Assembly (NCBI GenBank): GCA_031282125.1
Contig: JAITEH010000170.1
Span: 1-5,750, forward strand
Direction of reading: 5' to 3'
Source: Campylobacteraceae bacterium
GTDB taxonomy: Bacteria; Campylobacterota; Campylobacteria; Campylobacterales; Campylobacteraceae
Length of the DNA: 5,750 bases
Position 1 is the first letter of the stretch. Each line of letters begins with the position of its first letter. Made by a program: the position numbers and the translations under genes. A model generated the notes under the pieces. It saw nothing but the letters and a program-made list of their open reading frames with translations, searched no databases and was not told where the DNA came from. This document shows positions 1-5,750 of this stretch, in pieces.

Positions 1-1151
1 GCCGCCGACATGGCAATACAAAAAGCTCTCACTTGGTCAAGCTCCGTTATCTCGCTGCCGACAGTTTTTATAAGTTTTGGCCCGTATAAGACAAGCCCTA
101 CGGCGATTCCAGCCGCTCCCAAAAGCATTATCCAAAACGGTATGTTTGCCTCCATTTGCCCAAGTCCGTTTTCTAAAATTTCAACTATCGCAGCAAGCGG
201 ACCTATCGCGTTTGATACGTCGTTTGCGCCGTGCGCAAAACTAAGCATGGCAGCAGCGAAAACAAGCGGGATATTGAAGAGCCAGTTTATCGCTCTGCGC
301 GAATTTGGCAGTCTGTCGGAGGTTCTGATGATAATAGGTTTTGTGATAAAGAATACCGCTATAGCAATCAAAAGACCTATAAATACTGCGCTTGAAAAAC
401 TGAAGTTAAAAACTGTTTTTAACCCTTTTAAGATGAGATACGACGAAAAACAAAAAGCCATAAACGCGATAAGAAGCGGAACAACTTTTTTGGCGGCGGT
501 TTTTTTGTCTTGTTGATTTAAAACTGTTTTTTTGATGACATAAAGCAAACCTGCCGCGATAATGCCTCCAAGAAGCGGCGAAATGACCCAGCTTGAAGCG
601 ATAAGTCCAAGATTGCCCCACTGTACGATATTCCATCCCGTAGCCGCTACGCCTGCTCCCGCTACGCCTCCTACTATGGCGTGCGTTGTAGAAACGGGCG
701 CTCCCACAAAAGTAGCGATATTAAGCCATACGGCACTGCCAAGAAGAGCTGCCATCATCACCCAGATAAATACCTGCGGGTCGGAAAACAAAGAGGCTTC
801 GACAATACCTTTTTTGATAGTCGTAACGACGTCCGCGCCTGCGATTAGCGCACCGCTGAGTTCGAAAATTGCCGCCAGTATTATCGCCCAGAAAAGCGAA
901 ACGGCACGAGAACCGACGGCTGGCCCTATGTTGTTTGCCACATCGTTTGCGCCGATATTTAAAGCCATATAACAGCCAAAAATCGAAGCTACGATGAGTA
1001 TATTGCTCGAAGAGGCGCTTAAATTTCCCGTGTGCATGGAGGCATATACGATAGCAAGCAGTAAAAATGCGAGACTGATTAGTAGTTTTGCGGCGTCTTT
1101 GAAACTAAATTTTTTTGCGTTTCTGACGTCTTTGATAGATTTTAATTCCAC
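1..1151 (-). CDS. pit: PiT-family inorganic phosphate permease, 3' end cut by window edge
   Basis: Low-affinity inorganic phosphate transporter of the inner membrane; PiT proteins normally import (metal-)phosphate with a cation. The reverse strand is open for 383 codons and runs off the left edge. Both hallmark repeats are visible: GANDVANNIGP at residues 67-77 and GANDVSNAIGP at 308-318, the inverted-repeat signature of the family. A conserved APVSTTHAIVGG segment and many hydrophobic membrane helices are also present, with a Lys-rich hydrophilic loop (KKTVLNQQDKKTAAKK) between the two halves. The GTG start at 1151 is chosen because AAGGG (1163-1159) lies 7 bases upstream, an in-frame stop lies further upstream, and no ATG is available before the first membrane helix. 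The N-terminal ~20 residues are polar and basic. Roughly the last 100-150 residues are missing if the length is typical. Plus-strand reading frames over this gene are antisense shadows. The family call is firm; the exact ion specificity is not visible. Confidence 0.95.
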   Translation of the reverse strand, partial: MELKSIKDVRNAKKFSFKDAAKLLISLAFLLLAIVYASMHTGNLSASSSNILIVASIFGCYMALNIGANDVANNIGPAVGSRAVSLFWAIILAAIFELSGALIAGADVVTTIKKGIVEASLFSDPQVFIWVMMAALLGSAVWLNIATFVGAPVSTTHAIVGGVAGAGVAATGWNIVQWGNLGLIASSWVISPLLGGIIAAGLLYVIKKTVLNQQDKKTAAKKVVPLLIAFMAFCFSSYLILKGLKTVFNFSFSSAVFIGLLIAIAVFFITKPIIIRTSDRLPNSRRAINWLFNIPLVFAAAMLSFAHGANDVSNAIGPLAAIVEILENGLGQMEANIPFWIMLLGAAGIAVGLVLYGPKLIKTVGSEITELDQVRAFCIAMSA

Positions 1152-1186
1152 AAGTAAGCCCTTGAATGAATATTCTGTTTTGAATT

Positions 1187-1209
1187 AATATATTACAATT
1201 TGGCTTCAA
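1187..1209 (-). promoter_or_regulatory. possible pit promoter
   Basis: Reading leftward, the sequence TTGTAATATATTAATT contains overlapping -10-like hexamers (TAATAT at 1195-1190 and TATATT at 1192-1187), about 35-40 bases before the pit GTG. A TTGAAG at 1209-1204 resembles a -35 box but is only 8-11 bases away, too close to act as one. The call rests mainly on position between two divergent genes and is weak. No clear Pho-box-like direct repeat was recognised. Confidence 0.3.
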
Positions 1210-1213
1210 ACTT

Positions 1214-1258
1214 CTTAAAAATGACATTTGTTAGGATATAATTTCGCTTTTTAAAGGA
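1214..1258 (+). promoter_or_regulatory. ciaB promoter (-10 TATAAT) and ribosome binding site
   Basis: A perfect TATAAT lies at 1237-1242 in the context TTAGGATATAATTTCG, giving an expected transcript start near 1249 and a very short leader. Seventeen bases upstream is only CTTAAA (1214-1219), so the -35 is poor, as is usual for the main sigma factor in Campylobacterota. AAAGGA at 1253-1258 sits 6 bases before the ATG at 1265 and fixes that start. Confidence 0.65.
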
Positions 1259-1264
1259 TTTTCG

Positions 1265-3115
1265 ATGAAAAAATTGAAGTTTTTACAGGACTTAAAAAGA
1301 GTTTATGAACTCATAAAAGAACGCACAGAACGTATAAACAGCCTCTATTCTCTGATAGATAACGATAAGCAAAAAGAGTACAAACTTCTTAAAAACGCTC
1401 TTAAAATCTGCGCTTTAGAACCCACAAAACAGAATAAAATTGCGATTTTGTCGCGCATTATCAATCTTCGCGAAGATATGGTTATAACCGCGCTTGAGCA
1501 GAGCGGCAAAACCAAAGAAGATATAGAAAAAGCTCTGTTTGCCCTATATGACGAAACGGCTAAATTTCATATCAAATGCCATAAAGAGCTTTTGGAACAG
1601 ATAGAAAAAGAGCAGCTTTTAAATCCGTTTTACAGGACGCTTATAAATGGCGTTCATGAGATAGGCATAGCTTTGACAGCTTGGCAGCCAAAATGGACAA
1701 AACATATTATCAATACGATAAATCCGATGCTTTTAAACGAATTTAAAGACGACAAAAATATCGTAAAGTTTTTGGAAGATAACGCTCTTTTTGATGTAAA
1801 CAGCGACGGCAGTTTGGCGGACAGGTCGTACTCTGTGCTCATAAAAGACAACGAGGGTTACAAAAGCGTATCTTATGCCGCGGCGTTTTGGCAGGATGTG
1901 GAAAAGACGGCAAAAATTATAACCGAACTTACAAAACAACTCCAAACCCAAAACGACGATATATATGACACGAAAGAGTCTTATATACTATATCTTTTGA
2001 CGCTCAAAAACGCTCTTTTGACAAAAGAAAATGCCAAACTTATAGCCGCTTGGCAGGATGTGGACAGAGCATGGATGAATATAAAAACGCCGATACAGAT
2101 AGGTCATATGTTCGAATACTACGAAGACCACTACAAAAAGGCCGTTGCGCTCGAGTGGGATATAAGGCTTTCTAATCCCGAAAATTTAAGCGATGACAAA
2201 ACGCAGTCGCGCATATTGAAAATGTATGACGAACTGTTTTTAAAAGCAGGCGGCAAAAGAGAGTTTTATGAAAAAAGCGTAAAAAATATCAACAAATCGC
2301 TGCTTTTTATCTCCCGCCCCATGCTCTACTACGCAGCACAGTTTAACGGACTTTTTTCCGCACAAGTCGTGCCAAATGATGAATTTGTAAGCGGGGAGTG
2401 CGGCAAGAAGATTTTTGCATACCCTGACAACGTATTGGAGAGCATAAGAGCCAAACCTTTTATGAAAATCTCAAATGAAGTTTTCGGCGCGAAATTTTTA
2501 CGAAATGAACGTGAACTTATATTTAAAAAACCGGACATTTGGCATCAAATCTATAAAATAACAACGATAGGACATGAGTTTGGTCATATTTTGTGGATGG
2601 ATGAAGATACCGAGAGCATGATGAACAAAAGTGGCGTATTTAAAAATATAGAGGAGTTCAAAGCCACATCAGGCGGACTCAGGGCATTTTTCGGCGATTT
2701 GGACGATGCGCTGCTGCCGTATGTTGTGCATGACGTTATCAAGCGTTCTATTGGACTTATAGCGTGCATGAAGACGGCGGAAATAGAGCCTTATTATTGC
2801 GAAGCGCTGATACATTTGGCGGCTCTTTTTGAAAGCGGCGTTTTATCGTTTGGGGAGAAATTAGAAATTTGCACTGACGCCAAAACGTATGCTAATTTAT
2901 TAGAGTGGTATGACAATACATATTTTGATTTGGCAAAACACTATTTGGCAAAGAAAGACGCAAAAGAGTTTTTGGACAGATTTGCTATAAAAGATGAGAA
3001 TGTTTATATGCCTGTCGATAAGAGTATCAAGCGTTTTGTAACGTATTATTGGGAACTGCATCAAGCTATAGGAAGAGATGTGGATACGTCTGACAGCAGG
3101 GAAAATTGGATTTAG
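1265..3115 (+). CDS. ciaB: CiaB-family protein with HExxH metallopeptidase-like motif
   Basis: A soluble, mostly helical 616-residue protein without a signal peptide or membrane helix, recognised as the CiaB family (about 610 residues in Campylobacter jejuni). The most family-like stretch is residues 273-302 (IKTPIQIGHMFEYYEDHYKK, then a conserved EWDIRLSNP). In C. jejuni CiaB was described as a secreted protein needed for host-cell invasion, but homologues occur widely in Campylobacterota, including non-pathogens. The sequence shows HEFGH at residues 437-441, followed 21 residues later by EEFKA (463-467), a HExxH...E arrangement typical of gluzincin zinc peptidases; H437, H441 and E463 or E464 would bind zinc and E438 would be the catalytic base. 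This activity is inferred, not established for the family as far as I know. The N-terminus (1-110) is charged and helical, possibly coiled coil. It appears to be transcribed alone from its own promoter and is divergent from pit. The ATG start has a good AAAGGA. The family call is strong; the biological role in this organism is open. Confidence 0.88.
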   Translation: MKKLKFLQDLKRVYELIKERTERINSLYSLIDNDKQKEYKLLKNALKICALEPTKQNKIAILSRIINLREDMVITALEQSGKTKEDIEKALFALYDETAKFHIKCHKELLEQIEKEQLLNPFYRTLINGVHEIGIALTAWQPKWTKHIINTINPMLLNEFKDDKNIVKFLEDNALFDVNSDGSLADRSYSVLIKDNEGYKSVSYAAAFWQDVEKTAKIITELTKQLQTQNDDIYDTKESYILYLLTLKNALLTKENAKLIAAWQDVDRAWMNIKTPIQIGHMFEYYEDHYKKAVALEWDIRLSNPENLSDDKTQSRILKMYDELFLKAGGKREFYEKSVKNINKSLLFISRPMLYYAAQFNGLFSAQVVPNDEFVSGECGKKIFAYPDNVLESIRAKPFMKISNEVFGAKFLRNERELIFKKPDIWHQIYKITTIGHEFGHILWMDEDTESMMNKSGVFKNIEEFKATSGGLRAFFGDLDDALLPYVVHDVIKRSIGLIACMKTAEIEPYYCEALIHLAALFESGVLSFGEKLEICTDAKTYANLLEWYDNTYFDLAKHYLAKKDAKEFLDRFAIKDENVYMPVDKSIKRFVTYYWELHQAIGRDVDTSDSRENWI

Positions 3116-3162
3116 AGTCGCTGCGCTTGCATGATCAAAAGTTCAATATTGCTGATTTAAAC

Positions 3163-3196
3163 GTTCTGAAATTTCAAATATTAACTCCAGCAGAAC
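3163..3196. repeat. weak inverted repeat after ciaB
   Basis: GTTCTG (3163-3168) is the exact reverse complement of CAGAAC (3191-3196), with a 22-base AT-rich loop. It lies about 50 bases past the ciaB stop. There is no T-run directly after it and the stem is short, so it is not a convincing terminator. It may be chance. Confidence 0.25.
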
Positions 3197-3198
3197 AG

Positions 3199-3209
3199 AC
3201 AATTATTGT
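3199..3209. promoter_or_regulatory. palindrome upstream of the tauE-like gene promoter, possible operator
   Basis: ACAATTATTGT is a perfect 11-base palindrome around a central T. It lies 40 bases before the -10 box of the transporter gene, near where an upstream regulator could bind. Its form (two AT-rich half sites with one central base) resembles dyads bound by Fur/PerR-type or other dimeric regulators, but it does not match a site I can name. In AT-rich spacer DNA an 11-base dyad can occur by chance. Confidence 0.3.
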
Positions 3210-3239
3210 TATAAAATAAATTTAATATTTATAATGCCA

Positions 3240-3254
3240 TTTTTTTGATATAAT
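3240..3254 (+). promoter_or_regulatory. Campylobacter-type sigma70 promoter of the transporter/kinase unit
   Basis: A run of seven T (3240-3246) leads into GA and then a perfect TATAAT at 3249-3254. This matches the extended -10 pattern (T-rich stretch, TG-like element, TATAAT) known from Campylobacter jejuni. No -35 hexamer is visible at the right distance, and the upstream DNA is strongly AT-rich, also as expected for the group. The transcript should start near 3261, leaving a leader of only about 16 bases before the TTG start, which must hold just the ribosome binding site. Confidence 0.75.
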
Positions 3255-3263
3255 AAATACTTT

Positions 3264-3270
3264 AAGGAAG
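3264..3270 (+). promoter_or_regulatory. ribosome binding site fixing a TTG start
   Basis: AAGGAAG lies 6 bases before TTG at 3277. The first in-frame ATG is at codon 21, inside the first membrane helix, so TTG is the only start that keeps that helix and uses the strong binding site. Confidence 0.75.
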
Positions 3271-3276
3271 TGAGAT

Positions 3277-4089
3277 TTGGAAGTAACGTCGGAATTAATA
3301 ATATATCTACTGCTTTTAGGGTTGGTAGTAGGTTTTATGGCAGGACTTTTGGGGATAGGCGGCGGCGGCATCATGGTGCCTGTACTTTCAATGATATTTA
3401 TTTCTAAAGGGATAGAAGCTGGCGATGCTGTTCCATTGGCTCTTGGTACATCCATGACATCTATAGTCGTGACCTCATTTTCCAGCATGAGAGCGCACAA
3501 GGCTAAAAGCAATGTCGTATGGCATGCATTTAAGCCGATGGCATTTGGCGTAGTGCTGGGAGTTTTTGCAGGTACTTTTCTGGTTTCCAAGACAAGCTCT
3601 TTGGCTCTGTCTATATTTTTTAGCATTTTTATGGCTTATGTATCCGTGCAGTTATTTTTGGATAAAAAACCAAAACCGACAAGAGAGCTCATGCCAAAAC
3701 CTTATCTTTTTGGTGCTGGCGGCGGCATAGGAACGATATCCGCACTTGTCTCTATCGGCGGCGGTTCGCTAACCGTACCTTTTTTGATTTGGCAAAATAT
3801 CGACGGCAAAAAAGCTATAGGCACTTCTGCAGCTTTGGGCTTTCCGCTCTCTATCGCAGGCGCTATCGGATATATGTCGATAAGCGGAATCGATAATATT
3901 AATTTTGAGAGTTTGACTTTTGGATATGTGTATTTGCCTGCTGTATTTTTTATATCTATAGCAAGTTTTTTTACTGCGAAGATAGGAGCTAGATGTACGC
4001 AAAAGCTTCCTGTCTCGGTACTTAAAAAGATTTTAGGTACTTTAAATATGATACTTTGTATCAAAATGCTTATGTCGGTTATGTCTTGA
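3277..4089 (+). CDS. TauE/SafE-family anion exporter (sulfite exporter-like)
   Basis: An inner-membrane transporter of 270 residues, the usual size for the TauE/SafE (DUF81) family. Members are linked to export of sulfite, sulfoacetate and related organosulfur anions, but most have no proven substrate. The protein is built from two homologous halves. Each begins with a Gly-rich helix break: GLLGIGGGGIMVP at residues 23-35 and SALVSIGGGSLTVP at 155-168. About eight hydrophobic helices are visible, with a charged loop (DKKPKPTRELMPKP) joining the halves. The TTG start is supported by AAGGAAG upstream. A TATAAT promoter lies just before it, and the kinase gene follows after 34 bases, so the two are probably one transcript. 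In a sulfur-oxidising Campylobacterota, sulfite export would make sense, but the substrate cannot be read from the sequence. The family is certain; the specific role is not. Confidence 0.92.
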   Translation: MEVTSELIIYLLLLGLVVGFMAGLLGIGGGGIMVPVLSMIFISKGIEAGDAVPLALGTSMTSIVVTSFSSMRAHKAKSNVVWHAFKPMAFGVVLGVFAGTFLVSKTSSLALSIFFSIFMAYVSVQLFLDKKPKPTRELMPKPYLFGAGGGIGTISALVSIGGGSLTVPFLIWQNIDGKKAIGTSAALGFPLSIAGAIGYMSISGIDNINFESLTFGYVYLPAVFFISIASFFTAKIGARCTQKLPVSVLKKILGTLNMILCIKMLMSVMS

Positions 4090-4093
4090 TTTT

Positions 4094-4111
4094 GTTTTAA
4101 ATATTAAAAAC
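4094..4111. repeat. AT-rich imperfect palindrome between transporter and kinase genes
   Basis: GTTTTAAATATTAAAAAC is an 18-base dyad in which eight of nine base pairs match; only the pair at positions 6 and 13 fails. It fills over half of the 34-base gap. It could be a regulator site, a weak pause hairpin or RNA-processing site that lowers downstream expression, or simple AT-rich chance. There is no GC-rich stem, so it is unlikely to be a full terminator. Confidence 0.35.
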
Positions 4112-4123
4112 ATTGGGGTGGAA

Positions 4124-5500
4124 ATGTTTGGTAGTTTTATCAAAACAGATAATATGAAGATTTACAGTCTTATTATTATCTGCAGCGTTGCATTTATCGT
4201 GTTCGGCGCAGAGAGTTATTGGTATGTCAGTTCGGAATCCAAAGGATTGACAGAACGAAAACCTGTTGCCAAAACAAAAGTTGATATAAAACAATATACT
4301 TGTATTGAGCTAGCCTCGCGCCATGTTGCCGATATAGACTACACAGAGTGTATTGGAAAAATCTCACAGTCAAATTCGTATTATACAAACAGTATTAGTT
4401 TCTATCAAAAACATCTGAATGTACTCAATTGGTTTGAAACCATAAAAGATTTTGAGAGTATATTTTATGGCATCATGAAGGCAAATATGTTTTTGAAAGA
4501 AGAGATGCTCAAAATCCCTCAAAATTACTATTACTCCGTATCCGATAAAACAGCAATCAGCGAGCTGCAAGGAGAGATGTGGTCAAGCGAAACGCAAAGC
4601 TTCTATAATCCGCATATCGGCGCCAACATGAGCGATGAAGAGATTAATCGCTACGTCATGTTTAGATTTTTAAAACACACTATCGTCATACTCGGTTCTT
4701 TTGCGCTGTTTGTTGCGGCTGCAAACGGCTTATATCGACGCTTCAAAGCGCAAAGGGAACAGCAAAAGATACTCTGCCCGCAGATATGCGATACGGTGGA
4801 GTTAATATCTGTCGTTAATCACCAGATTAAGCAGCCTATCAATACGCTGTTGTTGGTTACCAGCAGTATCATGGACGGGCTTTCAAAAAAGAGGTCTTTG
4901 GATACAAAGGATTTGATAGAGAAACTGAAACTCTCCAAAAAAAATATATTATTGATAAACAAAACCATAGACACATTTCGCAATTTTTATAAATTGGACA
5001 GTATGGTCGCGGAGTTTGAGCTGAAAAGCTGCGTTGAAAATATTTTATATATAGCCAACAGCGAACTTGTGCTTAGCAGTATCACTGTGCAGGTAGATGC
5101 ATCCAATATAAAAGATTTGAAGATTCGTTCTATAGAAAACTTCATTCAGCAGATACTTTTGGTGCTTATACAAAACGCCAAAGAGGCTATTTTGCCGCTT
5201 GAAGTGATAAAACAGCTGCAAAGACGCAGGATAGAGATAAGATTTGAAACAGACGATAAATTCGTGCATATATTTGTGTCGGATTTTGGAGAGGGTATCA
5301 GTAAGGATATGGAAAAGATGCTTTTTACAAAACTCAAAAACTCCACGAAAAACAAAGGTGGAGGAATGGGTCTATTTTTCTCAAAGAGATTGGCAAAAGA
5401 TAGCTTAAAAGGCGATTTGACGCTTATCAGCAACGCAATGCCGACTACTTTTAAACTTACCGTAGCACGAGATATCTGCGGAAAACAGCGCGCAAAGTAG
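4124..5500 (+). CDS. membrane sensor histidine kinase, orphan
   Basis: A two-component sensor kinase of 458 residues, counted from ATG 4124. One membrane helix lies at about 13-29, followed by a periplasmic domain of about 155 residues of no family I recognise, and a second helix at about 185-204. The cytoplasmic part has the phosphorylated histidine H233 in NHQIKQPIN, similar to the H-box of DctB-like kinases. It then has the N-box with N351 (LIQNAKEAI), the DFGEGI box (D387-I392) and the GGGMGLFF box (412-419), all needed to bind ATP. The kinase should therefore be active. The segment between the last two boxes is short, and the usual FEPFFTTK-like motif is replaced by LFTKLKNSTK. The periplasmic domain has two cysteines, C60 and C76. 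No PAS, HAMP or receiver domain is seen, and no response regulator lies in the window. The start is uncertain: GTG 4118 and ATG 4154 are in frame. ATG 4124 is preferred because GGGG ends 5 bases before it and the membrane helix is kept. Probably co-transcribed with the TauE/SafE gene. Confidence 0.88.
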   Translation: MFGSFIKTDNMKIYSLIIICSVAFIVFGAESYWYVSSESKGLTERKPVAKTKVDIKQYTCIELASRHVADIDYTECIGKISQSNSYYTNSISFYQKHLNVLNWFETIKDFESIFYGIMKANMFLKEEMLKIPQNYYYSVSDKTAISELQGEMWSSETQSFYNPHIGANMSDEEINRYVMFRFLKHTIVILGSFALFVAAANGLYRRFKAQREQQKILCPQICDTVELISVVNHQIKQPINTLLLVTSSIMDGLSKKRSLDTKDLIEKLKLSKKNILLINKTIDTFRNFYKLDSMVAEFELKSCVENILYIANSELVLSSITVQVDASNIKDLKIRSIENFIQQILLVLIQNAKEAILPLEVIKQLQRRRIEIRFETDDKFVHIFVSDFGEGISKDMEKMLFTKLKNSTKNKGGGMGLFFSKRLAKDSLKGDLTLISNAMPTTFKLTVARDICGKQRAK

Positions 5501-5666
5501 CGAAGATATTTTTAGATGAGCAAACTCTCCTAAATTTTCTGATATATTAATAGCGCGCTTACTGCAAAATCTCAATATACGATGTATAAAAATAATGAAT
5601 TTAATAGTCTGAATGTAAAAAAGAATATCTGAAAAAACTTTAAGATTTTGGGGATTTTATAAAAAG

Positions 5667-5742
5667 TGGTGGTCAGAGACGGAATTGAACCGCCGACACG
5701 GAGATTTTCAGTCTCCTGCTCTACCAACTGAGCTATCTGACC
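5667..5742 (-). tRNA. tRNA-Phe (anticodon GAA)
   Basis: A complete 76-base cloverleaf read leftward from 5742. The acceptor stem GGTCAGA pairs with TCTGACC. The D arm is GCTC/GAGC with an AGTTGGTA-type loop, and the anticodon stem is GGAGA/TCTCC. The loop CTGAAAA places GAA at 5709-5707, so it reads Phe codons UUC and UUU. A 5-base variable loop (GTGTC) follows, then a T arm GGCGG/CCGTC (one G-T pair) with loop TTCAATT. The discriminator is A and the terminal CCA is encoded (5669-5667). A T-run (5665-5661 on this strand) follows one base later and may help end transcription. The gene is convergent with the kinase gene; its promoter, or tRNAs upstream of it, would lie beyond the right edge. 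Confidence 0.97.
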
Positions 5743-5750
5743 AGCAAAAA

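Noticed and set aside
10..1188. Several plus-strand open frames (10-516, 562-972, 994-1188) that could be small genes
   Set aside because: They lie antisense to the pit gene, whose reverse-strand frame shows both PiT signatures. The plus-strand products are low-complexity Ala/Ser/Pro/Ile-rich and have no domain.
3116..3239. A small gene or degraded gene between ciaB and the transporter gene
   Set aside because: Stops are frequent in all frames, there is no start with a ribosome binding site, and the base composition becomes very AT-rich as in spacer DNA.
3222..4064. Minus-strand open frames (3222-3626 and 3702-4064) opposite the transporter gene
   Set aside because: They mirror the coding strand of a clear TauE/SafE protein; their products show no domain or plausible ribosome binding site.
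5487..5559. AGCGCGC (5487-5493) and GCGCGCT (5553-5559) as a terminator stem after the kinase gene
   Set aside because: The 7-base stem would need a 59-base loop, begins inside the coding region, and has no T-run after it. GCGCGC is also its own reverse complement, so pairing of two copies means little.
5501..5666. A small RNA or gene between the kinase gene and tRNA-Phe
   Set aside because: A few -10-like AT-rich words are present, but there is no stable hairpin followed by T-run and no open frame with a binding site. Nothing beyond spacer can be supported.
5667..5742. tRNA-Phe as an integration site for a mobile element
   Set aside because: No integrase gene and no repeat of the tRNA 3' end is present in the window; the tRNA is intact with its encoded CCA.

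Overview
The window looks like chromosomal DNA of a free-living or host-associated Campylobacterota (Epsilonproteobacteria). The grounds are a long CiaB-family protein, moderately low GC with many AT-rich codons, and promoters of the Campylobacter type (a T-run, then TGATATAAT, with no clear -35 box). The gene set would fit a Sulfurimonas/Sulfuricurvum-like organism, but the genus is an inference.

Layout from left to right. (1) Positions 1-1151, minus strand: most of a PiT-family phosphate permease gene, cut at its 3' end by the window edge. It starts at a GTG and shows both copies of the GANDV(A/S)N signature. (2) Positions 1152-1264: a short divergent promoter region shared with the next gene. 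(3) Positions 1265-3115, plus strand: a full-length ciaB homologue. Although the family is named as an invasion antigen, the protein carries a HEFGH motif followed by an EEFKA motif, the layout of a zinc metallopeptidase active site. (4) Positions 3116-3276: an AT-rich gap with a small perfect palindrome and a clear promoter. (5) Positions 3277-4089, plus strand: a TauE/SafE-family membrane transporter starting at TTG. (6) After a gap of 34 bases, positions 4124-5500, plus strand: a membrane sensor histidine kinase with a periplasmic domain of about 155 residues, probably co-transcribed with the transporter. No response regulator gene is in the window. (7) Positions 5501-5666: AT-rich spacer with no gene and no convincing terminator. 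(8) Positions 5667-5742, minus strand: tRNA-Phe(GAA), convergent with the kinase gene.

How the genes may work together: phosphate uptake (pit) and CiaB are divergently transcribed and need not be related. The transporter and kinase probably form a two-gene unit in which the kinase could report on the transported anion or on envelope/redox state; this is inferred from gene order only. Nothing resembles a mobile element, CRISPR array, phage or toxin-antitoxin module. Most of the window is ordinary chromosome; the points most worth a second look are the peptidase-like site in CiaB and the transporter/orphan-kinase pair.
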